A model generated the notes under the pieces. That model made no database searches and was not told where the DNA came from. It was given only the letters and a program-made list of their open reading frames with translations. DNA of 64,000 nucleotides, taken from NCBI GenBank assembly GCA_025738555.1, contig JAOVFP010000003.1, forward strand, positions 4,464,001 to 4,528,000, given 5' to 3'. Both the position numbers and the translations under genes were made by a program. This DNA comes from Cyathus striatus (taxonomy: Eukaryota; Basidiomycota; Agaricomycetes; Agaricales; Nidulariaceae). Shown here in pieces: positions 49,190 through 60,560 of this stretch; the stretch's first letter is position 1, and every line of letters begins with the position of its first letter.

Positions 49190-49700
49190 CACCTATCTCG
49201 ATTCGAAGTCTCTTTTATCGAGCACGGTACAGAACAAATGGAGCACGTAGGTCAATATGGAAGGGTGTAGCCATCGGTAAGTACATTAACCATGCATAAG
49301 TATATTAAACATTCAACTTACATTATAGTCACGAACCAGCCATTCTGTCCCTCTATTCCATTCACACGGCAATTGATACAATCACATGGGTAGTTGCATC
49401 CGAGTGCCAAAGCAACACAACAGAAATAATCTGGGATCTTCAACAACATCTTCTCCTGATGCCTATCGATAGGATGACCACTGGAGAAGAGCTGCAAGAG
49501 CATATATCCATGATATTGCGCACGTTCATACGAGTTGACAACGAGATTAAACGAGTGGAGCAGTTGAACTGGATAAAGAATGCGATTTGGAAGGATGTAT
49601 ATCCTAAACCAGCTTTTTCTATTCCAACACAACTTTTTACCCTGATGGCCGCCCATCTCACGGCCTAATCACCAAATTCGAAGTTTGAAAGATAGGATGG
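49190..49700 (+). pseudogene. Type-B duplicated gene, fragment copy 3
   Basis: Begins within SIRSLFYRARYRTNGARRS and runs to GVAIG, then an intron GTAAGT...TTATAG (about 49277-49328), then HEPAILSLYSI and EELQEHISMILRTFIR. It parallels copy 2 closely, but a frameshift precedes the LITKFE segment near 49660 and the C-terminal part is missing. Confidence 0.65.
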
Positions 49701-49904
49701 GATGGAGAGGAGGGAGAGATAAGAAAGCTGAAGGTGCTCAGCGTAGTAGTGTGATAAATTCAATGCGCTGAGTAGCGGGCGTCAACGAGTCCTCTATCCA
49801 CACAGTTGTAGTTCAGTGTATCGTCAGTGGGTCACCGCATATACCTCGTATTGAGCTTCCCTCAAACCTGCTGTGTCTAAATCCAAGTGAACATTGCAAC
49901 AACA

Positions 49905-50834
49905 TCATCCAATAACCTGTACATCACCCTTACCCTTCTCTTCCTCCTCCTTCCGATTCTTATCACCCATTACGCAATCGCCCAACCTCCCCGCCTCTTC
50001 ATCCTCCGCAATGCGAGCCACTACGGTCAAATGTTCAAGTACCGATTCCATGATATAATCTAGCAAAACTACTGGGCCCAGCTCCTGCAGACGAACATCA
50101 ATTATGAAGTCCATTGCCTTCATACACACCACAAGATTCCGCTTTGCAAACTCCACATAACGAAGCGTATCCAGCACCTCCTGCGACATAGGCAGAAACA
50201 GAAGCTGCAGATCATCCACCTCGTAGTTGTCTATTTCCGCTTGATGTAGCTTGATATACTTTTCTATGATATCGGGGAGGTAGTTTAGGTGCGGTGGGGG
50301 ATCAGTTGCTTTCGCTAGAATGGACGTTAGGGTTTTGATGGACTGGAGGAGACCTAATGCTGAGATATTCGAGTAGGTATGAGCTTGGAGCTGGGTTATG
50401 ATGTCGAGGGCTGTTGCTCTTCTATAGAGGTCGTATGCGGTGATCCAGGTGGATATAGTGAAGACGATGGAGGCTATTGAGAGGCCTGCCGAGAGTCGAT
50501 CAGTTGGGTGATGAATGAATGAACTGTGGTGGGACGTACCGATTATCGTACCTAGCGCCTTTGAGCGTTGAGTTCCATCGGGCCTGTAGCGGATTCTGTA
50601 CAAAAGTGTGGGAGCGGGGACGCTTGAGGTTGAGCTAGAGATGCTCTGTGGACACGTTGATGTTGTGTGTAGTGTTCGTGGTGCAAAGGAGAGTCTGGTG
50701 ACAAGTAGCTTAGAACTAGTAGTTGCCCATATTTGAGGGAATCGGAGAGCGGGAGACGAGGTGCAAGAGACGCAGATGGGCAGGCCGTTTAGTGTAGTGC
50801 GATACCTCGACAGTGTCCTAAGTGCTATGCGCAT
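49905..50834 (-). CDS. Type-A protein, 291 aa, apparently intact; function unknown
   Basis: The whole span is open (309 aa), but a 54-bp in-frame intron is likely at 50486-50539 (GTACGT donor, CTGAT branch-like site, CAG acceptor). The corresponding intron in type-B paralogs supports this; spliced product 291 aa. The N-terminal 60 residues are rich in Arg/Ser/Thr with LHTTS, like a mitochondrial targeting sequence. AGLSIASIVFTISTWITAY looks like a membrane segment. The remainder is helical (YIKLHQAEIDNYEVDDLQ) with an acidic/lysine tail (KNRKEEEEKGKG). No known domain recognised. It is the only unbroken member of four copies in the window. Confidence 0.7.
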   Translation of the reverse strand: MRIALRTLSRYRTTLNGLPICVSCTSSPALRFPQIWATTSSKLLVTRLSFAPRTLHTTSTCPQSISSSTSSVPAPTLLYRIRYRPDGTQRSKALGTIIGTSHHSSFIHHPTDRLSAGLSIASIVFTISTWITAYDLYRRATALDIITQLQAHTYSNISALGLLQSIKTLTSILAKATDPPPHLNYLPDIIEKYIKLHQAEIDNYEVDDLQLLFLPMSQEVLDTLRYVEFAKRNLVVCMKAMDFIIDVRLQELGPVVLLDYIMESVLEHLTVVARIAEDEEAGRLGDCVMGDKNRKEEEEKGKGDVQVIG

Positions 50835-51243
50835 CGATGAGAAGAAACGGTGGGAGTGGAACCATCAGGCATGCACGGGTCAAATGTCCACCTAAAGCAG
50901 CCGGCATTTCATGGGTTTGGACTCCGAAGACCAGTGGCAGCAAACAAGCAACAAGACATCTGTATCAGACAGTAGAGCAATCAGACTAGATTTGGGATGG
51001 AGAAAGAGGGATAAAGCCATAGCTGAGCGTGCTCAACGCGGTGCGATAAATTAAGTGCAATGAGAGCTGTGGACGTCGATGAGCACGATTAACCCTAACC
51101 CGGATGCTAACACTGACTAGGATTTTAAGCAACACTAGCCATTTGGATCTAACTTGACCACGACCCAAAGCGACTACCCCACAATGAACCATCCATCGAT
51201 AACCTAGCCGCCCAACTCATCCCCTCCACCCCCAACCCCACGA

Positions 51244-52751
51244 ATGTCAACACCAAGCACACCAGCGACAGACCCCTACCCGCGCCCCAACCGCATCCTA
51301 ATCATCGGAGGAGGACCAGCAGGCATAACGACCCTCCACAACCTCACCACACTCGGTTCCTTCGACCGTGTTGAGCTCGTAGAAAGGAGGGACAATATCG
51401 GTGGAGTCTGGTTCGTTCCCCTCCTGCTTAGTTATATCATCGCTCACTGAACCAGGTACCTCGATCCTCCAGATTAATCCCATGGTCCAGCTCACCAGCA
51501 CCGCTGGCCCTCCCCCGCATACAAAGGAATGATAGGAAACGTCCTCCCGACCAACCTCTCCTTCCACTCCCTCCCCTTTCCCCAACGTCCGGATCCACAT
51601 CAGCCCTTCCCAACATTATCAGAGACACACGAGTACCTCCTCGCTGCTGCTCCGCACCTCTCCTCCGGTGCAGTACGGCTCAATACAGAGGTTCTGCGCG
51701 TGGAAGAGCAGAAGGAGGGGTGGAAAGTCGTTTTGAGAGATGTGGTGAAAGATGAGGTGAGGGAGGAACGGTGGGATGCAGTAGTGGGTGCCATGGGGTG
51801 GTATGATAACCCTGTATGGCCCAATACGCCTGGGCTAGATGTCCTTCGTGAGCATGGAGTCGCGAGACATGCAAAAGTGTGGAGAGGACCAGAGGGTTAC
51901 GAAGGAAAGGTATATCAACCCCTCTCCTCATTCTCATTCTCGCTAATGGCATGTCATAGCGCGTCCTGGTAGTCGCCAACGCAAACTCCTCAAACGACAT
52001 TGCAGCTCAACTCGCACCTATAGCCCAATCCCCAATATACCAAAGCATCCGCCGACCAGCGTTCCCGGGCTTCCCAAGTCTCCCAGACGAGCGAATCGAA
52101 ATGGTTTCCCCAGTGCAAGAGTACATTTTCCACGACTCAAGCTGTAAGGTCGAGGCGAAATTATCCGATGGACGAAGCATTCCCGATATCGACTATGTAA
52201 TCCTCGGAACGGGATACAAAGTCTTCCCAGACTTCATACATGTCCTCAACACCGAATCCCAACTGAACCCACTAATCACCCCTACAACATACCCAAACCG
52301 CATCCCACACCTACACAATCTGATCCTCTATGCGCATAATCCAACGCTAGCGTTCACAGGCGCTCCAATGGCATTTACACCTTTTACCATATTCGATTTG
52401 CAGGCTACGTGGCTTGCGCTGTGCTGGACACGCACGAACCCTATCATGTACCCTGAAACGACCGAAGGGAGGCTGAAGTACGATGAAGACCGGATTCGTA
52501 CCGTGGAAGTGTGGCGCAGTGGGATTGAAAATCCCAGTGCGTTGATGGTGTATAATGTGCTTGGGATGGGGGAGGAGGATTATGCAAGCATGTTGAGGGC
52601 GGAGGTGGTTGCCGTTCGCCCGGAGCTTGGGGAGGTGTTGCCTGTTTGGAGTGAGGAGAGTAGGATGGCGAGGGATAGAATGTTTGTGGCCAAGTTGGAT
52701 GCTTTGAGGTGGGCTAGAGTTGGGCTTCGGGAGGGAGAGACGAGTGGCTGA
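51244..52751 (+). CDS. Flavin-containing monooxygenase-like protein, with an in-frame TAA
   Basis: Three exons (51244-51410, 51456-51909, 51960-52751) give 471 codons. Residues 17-27 contain RILIIGGGPAGI, the FAD-binding GxGxxG; ELVERRDNIGGVW follows. Exon 2 has LPTNLSFHSLPFP. Exon 3 starts RVLVVANANSSNDIA, the NADPH-binding region, with the usual glycines replaced. YVILGTGYKVFP matches the ATGY-type motif near the C-terminus. The family oxygenates nucleophilic N or S atoms using NADPH, FAD and O2. A TAA at 51475-51477, shortly after exon 2 begins, breaks the frame; no alternative acceptor I tried bypasses it. So this is either a young pseudogene or an error. Neighbours are not functionally related. 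Confidence 0.75.
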
Positions 52752-52931
52752 ATGGTTTATATGCTATTTCATTGGTACATTTGTTACAATTATTCTGGAT
52801 GTATGTTTTCAGTCAGCCAGACTCTCGAGAAATAAAGAGAACAACCAAAATTCCTTCCATCCAGTATTCTGAGTGAATAGTTCAGTCAGCAAGGAGACCT
52901 CAAGCAAGAAACCGAACCTACCCCACATTCC

Positions 52932-54299
52932 CTAAAACGGCTGCTCAGCAAGCACCTCAGCAACCTTCACAACAAGCTCATCCTTCCCCCTCAACTCAGC
53001 CGCAAAATACGCCTTCAACCCACCCACCCCCTTCTCCCTAACCATCCTCGAAACAGCATCATATGCCTTCGGCTCATCCACCCGCCTAATCGTGCACACA
53101 AAGTCGCGTTTCTTCGTATACACCATCATGTCGCCCGTCGGCGCACCCATGGGTACCTGGACCTTGATCACGATCGGTTTCGGCGCAGAGAGGTCTTTGG
53201 GGACGTTCGAAGCGATGGAGTGGGATGCAGGTGCTTCGAGGTCGGGTGCGCCTACGTGTGCGCGCATGAACTTGCTCATGGGTACGAGGGTGCGTATGTC
53301 GTGGTTGTAAGTCGGTTTAAGGGTGACAGTGTTTGCTGCGTTGAAAGGCTTGCATGATTTCTTGTGCGTTGGCCAGTGTGATCCTGATCACACGCGATTA
53401 GGCTGTGCAGTAGAGAAGATGTAAATGAAAAACACACGTTGGCATTCCCTGGAACAGTACCTCGCAACCTGACACTTTGCACAATTCTTCAAAGGCTTCT
53501 CTTTCTCTCCACATGCCGCGCAAGCCTTCTCACTCCTCGGCGCCTCATCCTCCCCATTCCGCTTCCGAATCCATTTCTGTATAACAGCAGTAATCTGCGG
53601 ACCAAAGCCCAGATAACACAATCGCGGTGTACCACCCTCCGCATCGGCCATATCCAAATCTGCACCAAACTCCATCAACACATCGACATTGTCAGAATTT
53701 CCAGAAGGGAGCGAGAATAGCAATGGGTTCTCGCCGTAGCGGTTCCTGTAGTTTACTGATGCACCCGATTTGAGCAATAGGCGGACGTAGGACTCGTCCC
53801 CTGTTTGGGGCTTTGCCTGGAGGGCGTGGTGCAGGGGTGTGAGGCCGACGATGTCGGGTTTGTCGAGTGGGACGCCTTGTGCGATGAGGTACTCGAGGGT
53901 TTTGTAGTGTTTGAGCGGTGGGGCGGATTCGTCGTCGAAGGAGACGCGTTGGGAACCTGCTACCACCAAGGTTGCGTAGCCGAATTGGTAGGGTAGTTCG
54001 GTGCCTTTGAGGTCTGGCGCGAGTCCTATTTCAACCATCTGGTGTTTGTTGTTAGAATGGGAAGGGGTGGTAAATGGATAGACGCACTACTTTCACTGCC
54101 TCTAGCAAGCCTGTATAGCATAATTTTCCGAACTCGCTCAAATCTCCGTAGGAAAAGTGAGCGCTTCCTGAAGGGGGACAGTGATAAGCTGGTTTCAAGA
54201 GATTTCTTTGAAAGGCTTACCATTGCGGTAGGCAATTCTGACCTGCTGCGCGCCGTCTTTTTTCGACAAGTACCCTTTCTTCGAGAGGTAGGGCTCCAT
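52932..54299 (-). CDS. Ankyrin-repeat and MYND zinc-finger protein, 402 aa
   Basis: Four exons (54299-54221, 54167-54091, 54038-53438, 53383-52932) sum to 1209 nt in frame. Start chosen at MEPYLSKKGYLSKKDG; an upstream exon cannot be excluded. Ankyrin-type repeats: LEYLIAQGVPLDKPDIVGLT, YVRLLLKSGASVNYRNRYGE, VDVLMEFGADLDMADAEGG (roughly residues 95-190). MYND finger: CAACGEKEKPLKNCAKCQ, RYCSRECQ, then HWPTHKKSC across the last intron, so all zinc ligands are present. The C-terminal domain contains VQVPMGAPTGDMMVYTKKRD and ends VAEVLAEQPF, a conserved fungal ending. MYND and ankyrin modules mediate protein-protein contacts; the partner is unknown. No decay signs. Confidence 0.85.
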
Positions 54300-54520
54300 G
54301 AGTTCCACATAGCGATCCACTGGAAGTAGCTAGTGATTAGTATTTATATGTGCATATGGTACCGTTTCATACTTGAGATCCAAGAAAATTAGTAGAAAGT
54401 AGCTGTAGCTGCGAAAGTTCAAACGTTCAACGTTCAATATAAAGGAGAGAATTGCAAGTATTTGTTCCTATGTACGCGACACCAGTGCGCAACCAGTGTG
54501 ACTTGCACATGACTTGCACT

Positions 54521-57475
54521 TAGTGTTGTTGGCAGAATAGATATGATTCTGCCAATATGACAGGCAGAACCTTGGCAGAATGGCAGAACGAGAGGGGGTC
54601 TGGCAGTATATGGCAGAATAGATCTCACCAAATCTCGGCAGCCCTCGCTAATTTCATCAAAATATGGACAGTTAAGGGAATTGGGGTTGATAGAACTGTA
54701 CAGCTCATCAAAAACTTCATCTCAGGGACGGCTGAAGGCTTGCAGTGGGTATGACAGCGTGGTAGATATCAACACATTTTTGATTTTGACGCGCTGCAGC
54801 AGTATTGTCTACTACTTCTTTAAGTTCTCACATTATTATTACACATGGCTTCGAAAACCGGCCGGAAGCAGCTTGATATCATCACCAGCAACTTCGATAA
54901 ATTTAGAAGCATTGGTCACAATCACTATGAATGGAAATGTCATCATTGCAATGCTGTTGTTGAGGGACGTGACAAATTGCATGTGAAGCATTTGTCAGAC
55001 ACGAGGGAATGCAAGAATGTTCCACCTGTTGTCCGAAGCGAGGCTCTGCAGATATTATCTAAACCAGTGAAACATCCAGTGCGAAGACAGGGAGCAGGGA
55101 GTAGCTCGGTTTCATTGGTACCAGATGCAGAGCCAGATGTTGTGGAGGTTCAGAATGTGACGGTTGCAAGCAAGAAAAGGAAGACCAGTACTCTTGATGG
55201 ATATGTTGATTATGGACTTACGGAGGGTCAGAGGCAAGAAGCAGATTTAAATCTTTTCAAGTATGTAACTTTTTCATCCCAGCCATATTCCAAATTAAGG
55301 CATAGTAATATTTTTAGATTCTTAATTCATGGAAACATTCCTTTCCTTGCTGTCGAAAACCCTTTCCTCAATAAATTTATGAACATTATTCGTCCTACCT
55401 ATCAAGTTCCATCACGATATGTTGTTTCCCACTCACTTATTGATAGTCAGTATGCAGACTGTCAGTTATCGGACCTTAATCAACTCCAGGAGCGAAAGAT
55501 GCTAACGATCCTTTTGGATGGATGGGAGGATAAGCTGAAGCGTAGTGTTTATGCTACTGTTGCAGCTGAAGTAAATTGGCACCCTATTATTATTAGTGTT
55601 GATGATATGACTGGTCAACGTGGTTCAGCAGACAATCTCTGGGAATTGTCGATGAAAGCATTCACCCACATGGGACTAGAGTCTGGTGGCCATTTCATTG
55701 CTGCTACTACTGATAATCCTACGGTAATGCGAGTATGGCGTCAACGTTTTCAACAGAAGTATGATTCCGTTCTGGTAAGTATTCTGAGGGTTGTAGTGTT
55801 TCTTACATTCTAACTTTGGGGTGCTATAGACATTCGCTTGCTTTCTCCATGGCATTAACACAATTATTGGAGAAATTGTAGCCTTTCCTGCTATAAAAAA
55901 TATCATAAAAAAGACTGTTCGCATTGTGACGTTCTTCAACTGTTTGCATTTTTGGGGGGGGCAGCTTAAGGATGAAGCTGCTCGTGATAATGTCACTCGC
56001 TCACTTAAAAAACATTGTGAAACTCGGTGGTATTCACTTATTCTCCTGTCTCTAAGTGTTCTCGATCATAGGTATGTCATAGCATTATATATATTGAATT
56101 AAAATACTTACTTTTAGTGTAACAGGAATGCACTTGCACGTATATGTGTCCGACGAGATGCAGCAAGACGGATTAATGGTCTTTCACCTGTTCCACATGA
56201 TGTTCGAGATACTATTATAGATGTAAACAACACCTACTGGCCACTACTCAATCAGCTTGTAAAGATAACAAAGCCACTCGTTGATGCGATTGGGAATCTG
56301 GAATCTCGAGAAGCTAATCTTGCAGACTGCATGCTGGAGCTTATTCGCTGTGCACAACACATGTTCCGGCTTCGGTACTGTCAAGAAGATGACGAAAACT
56401 TCAATTTTTGGAGCAGTTCACGATCAGTATTCAATCGACGTTTCCATGAAATGGATACAGAGCTTCACTCACTTGCACTATTTCTCCATCCTTTGTGTCG
56501 TAAACTTGCTCTCTCCCAGGTTTCTAATGGGCGCACTTTGGATTTTATGCTCAAGACTGCTGCATCTCTTGCCCATCGCTGGAAATGGAATGTAGCTGAT
56601 GCTAAACGGCTTATAGATGATATAAAACTCTATAATCTATGCAAATCACCTTTCTCAGGTGGCCAAGTCGATGCATTAGACTGGTGGAAATCATTGCAGG
56701 TGAAAAGTGACGAGCACCCTATTAAAAAACTTGCTATAGTTCTTTTCTCTATCGTTCCACATGCTGCTGAAGTTGAACGACTATTTTCAGACTTGGGTGG
56801 AACACAGTCAGCAAAACGCTGTAACATGACCATTAGAACAATGGAGCGCATAGCTAAATTGTGATCTTGATATCACAGGGAACTTACTGATCAAGGTTTA
56901 GGACTTGGACCAACCCGATGACGTCATGCTCACATGCATACCCGAGATCAACATGGAGTTGATATCAATCTCGTTAACTCACTACAGGAAGACTTTACAT
57001 AGGTACCGCCAATGGTAGCTTCTGGTTCTTCGGAATATAATGCAGATCCAGAAAATTTTGAAACATTCGAGGATACAACACTTGAAGAACTCGAAGAAGC
57101 ATTTGATGCAATTGAAAACTCACGCGATCTGCCATTGGAGGAAACAAATTTTTCGAGCCATGAAATACTTGATGGAAATGTTTATGACTTCTCTGAATTG
57201 GACCAAGTTGATAAGGGAATTCCACCAGTAATGTTTGAGGAAGAAATTCGAGTGGTTAATACAGACAACAATGGAGAAGGAGGTCAGTGGGATATCAATC
57301 AGCTTTTGGTCAACTGTGGGGTCGCAACTAGATAATAATTCGCTAAATAGTTCTATATACATGGTTTTAGTTCTAATACAAATTTTAATTCTGCCGGTAT
57401 CTGCCCAGCTTGGCAGAATAAGTTCTGCCAGCAGAATGGCAGAACGGAAGCCAAAACATTCTGCCCACAGCACTA
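54521..57475 (+). mobile_element. Complete hAT element, 2955 bp, TSD CTTGCACT
   Basis: Terminal inverted repeats TAGTGTTGTTGGCAGAAT and TAGTGCTGTGGGCAGAAT (after complementing the right end). Flanked by CTTGCACT at 54513-54520 and 57476-57483, the 8-bp duplication typical of hAT. GGCAGAAT-type motifs recur in both subterminal regions (54530-54620, 57390-57445). Confidence 0.92.
54845..57335 (+). pseudogene. hAT transposase, C-terminus interrupted by TGA
   Basis: Three exons (54845-55774, 55830-56071, 56126-57335). Domains: BED-type zinc finger (WKCHHC...HVKHLSDTREC, residues 30-60); DUF659-like region (TILLDGWEDKLKRSVYATVA, then FIAATTDNPTVM); RNase-H remnants; and the hAT dimerisation domain ALDWWKSL...HPIKKLAIVLFSIVP with EVERLFSDLGG. 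TGA stops at 56862-56864 and 56868-56870 follow ERIAKL, and another is at 56919-56921. A TAG lies near 56999. The same frame then continues through an acidic segment to 57335. If the first TGA is the true end, the protein could still be functional (about 640 aa), because the dimerisation domain precedes it. Confidence 0.85.
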
Positions 57476-57483
57476 CTTGCACT

Positions 57484-58909
57484 GCTTGCCGCCACCACCA
57501 CCACCACCATCATAGATAAATCAATAAGGCCGACTAGCGGCAAGGCCCGCTACTTGACACAACCTGACATTCTCTCCAATAAATGTATAATATATCATTT
57601 AGATAAGTATGTAGTTAGACCTATTGAAAGTGCACAAGTGGATGTATCAGTGAAAGTTTATTGAATGGGACATCCAATTAAAACTAACTCCCATGAAAAC
57701 ATCACATAAATTTATTCTTAATGATCCCAAATTCCAGTCAGTTAGGATACAGGAATGACCGATATTTCAAGCTTACACGTAATTGCCAAAAGTGAAGGCA
57801 ATCATGCATTATTCTCGCCAAAAATGCGAGGCATTCCTGCATTAATTAGAATGTAGCACACTACACTCTCTGCAGACCACCTTGAAATTTTGCATATATA
57901 CTTTCCATAATGTATACTAGTGGAATATAACTTTATAACATAATGGACTTATTTAATGGTGTGATATACACAATCTAATTCACCAACTATATTTGTCTCA
58001 TACAATCTACAAATTAGCCTACAGGAATTGTTCTTCATGATATTTCTACGTGATATCTTGGACATATGATGTACTATATATGTAGTATAAGCTATTTAAA
58101 TACTAAAAGATACAGGTGATTGTATACTGAGATATAATGATATTTACGTGAGTCTTCTTACTTGTCAGACCTGAGAAATTGCATATTTAATTGCTATATA
58201 AACTAATGTAGTACTGCATAAATTCCTCAGTATATGTAGAATTCATGCTTTAGAATAGTACTGTACACACAGTATGATATTTACTGGTAGGAGATGAAAC
58301 ACATATATCAATTATGTGTGATCAAACTTATTACACTTGTTTTCAGTACAATAATGAAGCAATTGTTAAATCATCTGGATATTATATTATGTGGCATACA
58401 AGTTATATCTCAGAGAAATTTTGAACAATTCTGTAGTTCTCAAAGTGCTCTGCTGATCAATGAATCATTTCCCTTGAGAAAATGCAGCTTCATAGAAAAA
58501 TAGCTTATAATACGCCACAGAGATATCAAATTTAGCCAAAACTTTATACACATGTATTTCGCACTATCTAAAATATATAATCAAACTTTTGAGGTATCCT
58601 GAGCTGTGTGTAATGTGCTACAACCTGGATGATGCAAGAAGCCATTCTCATTATGTGTGAGAATTGTGTTGGTTGCCATCATTTTTGGCAACCACGTGTA
58701 TTTAAACTCCGGTTGATGGGAGGTGTTCGCTCTGCAAAACACGAGTTTTCATCGCCCTACATAACCCTACTACCTTACAAGGTAGCGGGAATTTCGTCAT
58801 TATTGACTCTCAAGATGGGCAGCTAGAGCAAGGGGCTAAAGCATTGACAGGTGGGTATCATTGACACTAGTGGAAAGCTAGACAACCCATGGCATCACAG
58901 CGTAATAAT
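57484..58909. other. AT-rich intergenic, no gene recognised
   Basis: Between the hAT element and micro-exon gene A. The CCACCACCACCACCAC run at about 57495 is a short simple repeat at the hAT flank. No motif-bearing frames. Confidence 0.5.
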
Positions 58910-60460
58910 CTACATCTCATACTGATCCTCCCAATCCCGTGCACCCAAATACTCATCCCACTCACGAGCATCCAACTCGTACATCTCCTCATCACGCTCC
59001 TCAAATTCATCCCACTCGCCCCGTTCCTCTAGATACTCCTCGCGCATCTCAAGTAATTCCTCAGAGTCCCAATCACGAGAAACAACTTCAAGTTCAGAGT
59101 CATCAAAGTCGCGCCTAAGCACAGTATCCAACACCGCGCCAGCTGCTCCAGCTAAAGGTACAGAAGTAGTAAGCATGTTTCCCATCCCAAATCCTCTACT
59201 TCAAAATTTGCGGACTTACACACTGGATTCCGAACCTTATCCAAAACCTTCATGCCCTTGTCCAGCTTTTTCCCAAGATCCACATGGATCGCATTCGAAG
59301 CTGCATTGGTACCAGTGCTGGCAGCCTTGAGAGCAGCACTGATGGGTTTCCCAATGACAGGGATAAATTTCGCGATCTTTGATCCAATGGACTGTGCAGT
59401 TGATATGATTTTCAATCCGAACTTGGCGACCTTTGCACCAGTCGTTTTCATGAAATGGCCGACTTTCTTAGCGGCTGATCAAGAGTCGTTAGCGTTGAGG
59501 TAAGAGTATCAGATGTTGCCATACCAGTTTTAATTCCATTTCCGACCTTCTTCGCCACTACACAAAAATGTAAGTTTATAAGCAAGACTTAAAACCCTTA
59601 TATTACCAGTTTTAATCGCATTTCCAGCTTTCTGTCGAACGATAAGTCTCATAATTAACGTTCCTAACATTCGCACGCACCTGGAAACCGGTTTTAATCG
59701 CCTTTCCAGCTTTCTGCCAAACGATGAGTATCTTAATTAACATTCCTGTCAGTGTTTATACGCACCTGGAAACCAGTTTTAATCTTCTGTCCGGCTTTCT
59801 ATTGACAACTCAACAACACTCTCAGCATTTATATCAATGAGTACACACCTGGAATCCGCTTTTAACCTTCTGTCCGAATTTCTACAACATCTCAGCAGCA
59901 CTCCCAGAATCCATATCTATGAGTACACACCTGGAATCCACTTTTAACCTTCTTGCCAAGGTTCTATAGCTTGTGGCTCAATGACATTCCTAACATTGCA
60001 AATAACGACACACACCTGGAATCCGCTCTTAACCTTCTTTCCGAATTTCTACCGAAGGATCAATGATAGTCTTTGCATGTATATCGATGGGTACGTACCT
60101 GGAAACCCTCTTTAATTTTTGTGAAAATGCTCTTTCGGCGCACAAGAGTTACTTGGTCGATATCTTCTCGAAGAGCGAGGTGATCAGCATGAGTGGTAGA
60201 CGAACGCTTTACAATAGCATTGACAATGCTCTCAGAGCGTTCTGCAAGAGCGAAATCGGGTTTATGTTTTGGGATGACGCATGATTGAGAATGGGTACAA
60301 GTAAGCGACCTGCATTTCATACGATTGATAAGCCAATGACGAAAATCCACTACGAATGGATAACTAACGCAGACGGGACCGGTACAGCCGATGCGAACAG
60401 AGCGCACAGCGCAAGAGTGAGAGCAACGAGACCAGCTCGTAGGACAGTATGAGAATGCAT
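58910..60460 (-). CDS. Secreted 11-mer-repeat precursor, micro-exon gene A (340 aa)
   Basis: Eleven exons: 60460-60369, 60309-60099, five 33-bp exons (60048-60016, 59963-59931, 59881-59849, 59798-59766, 59713-59681), 59631-59607, 59557-59525, 59474-59220, 59151-58910. They sum to 1023 nt, in frame. Residues 1-25 form a signal peptide ending FASA. A pro-region follows with dibasic sites (IVKR, LVRR). Each 33-bp phase-0 exon encodes one cationic 11-mer of pattern K-(F/A)-G-(K/Q)-(K/A)-(V/I)-K-(S/T)-G-F-Q (one starts N-L). The core has KTTGAKVAKFGLKIISTAQS, PVIGKPISAALKAAS and NAIHVDLGKKLDKGMKVLDK. After VLRR comes a very acidic tail (EYLEERGEWDEFEERDEE). This suggests a Kex2-processed cationic peptide precursor with a neutralising acidic propeptide; an 11-residue period fits a lipid-binding helix. 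Function is inferred, family unknown. Confidence 0.85.
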
Positions 60461-60560
60461 GGTGGGACCAGCCGCACATTTACCAACAATTCATGAGTGG
60501 TGATTATAAGCCAAATCCAACGTTGTCATGACCATCACAGCCCCCTTGTGCTAGCGTCAT
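60461..60560 (-). promoter_or_regulatory. Promoter of micro-exon gene A (TATA-like)
   Basis: TTATAATCA (complement of 60501-60509) lies about 45 bp upstream of the ATG. The surrounding 150 bp is conserved upstream of gene B, including GGTCCCACC next to the ATG and GGGGCTGTGAT further up. Confidence 0.55.

Noticed and set aside
58294..58503. 69-aa ORF upstream of the micro-exon genes
   Set aside because: No motif, AT-rich region with many equivalent frames.
59152..59451. Stand-alone 99-aa protein in micro-exon gene A
   Set aside because: It reads through the intron at 59152-59219; the spliced model joins the core to the acidic tail and closes in frame.
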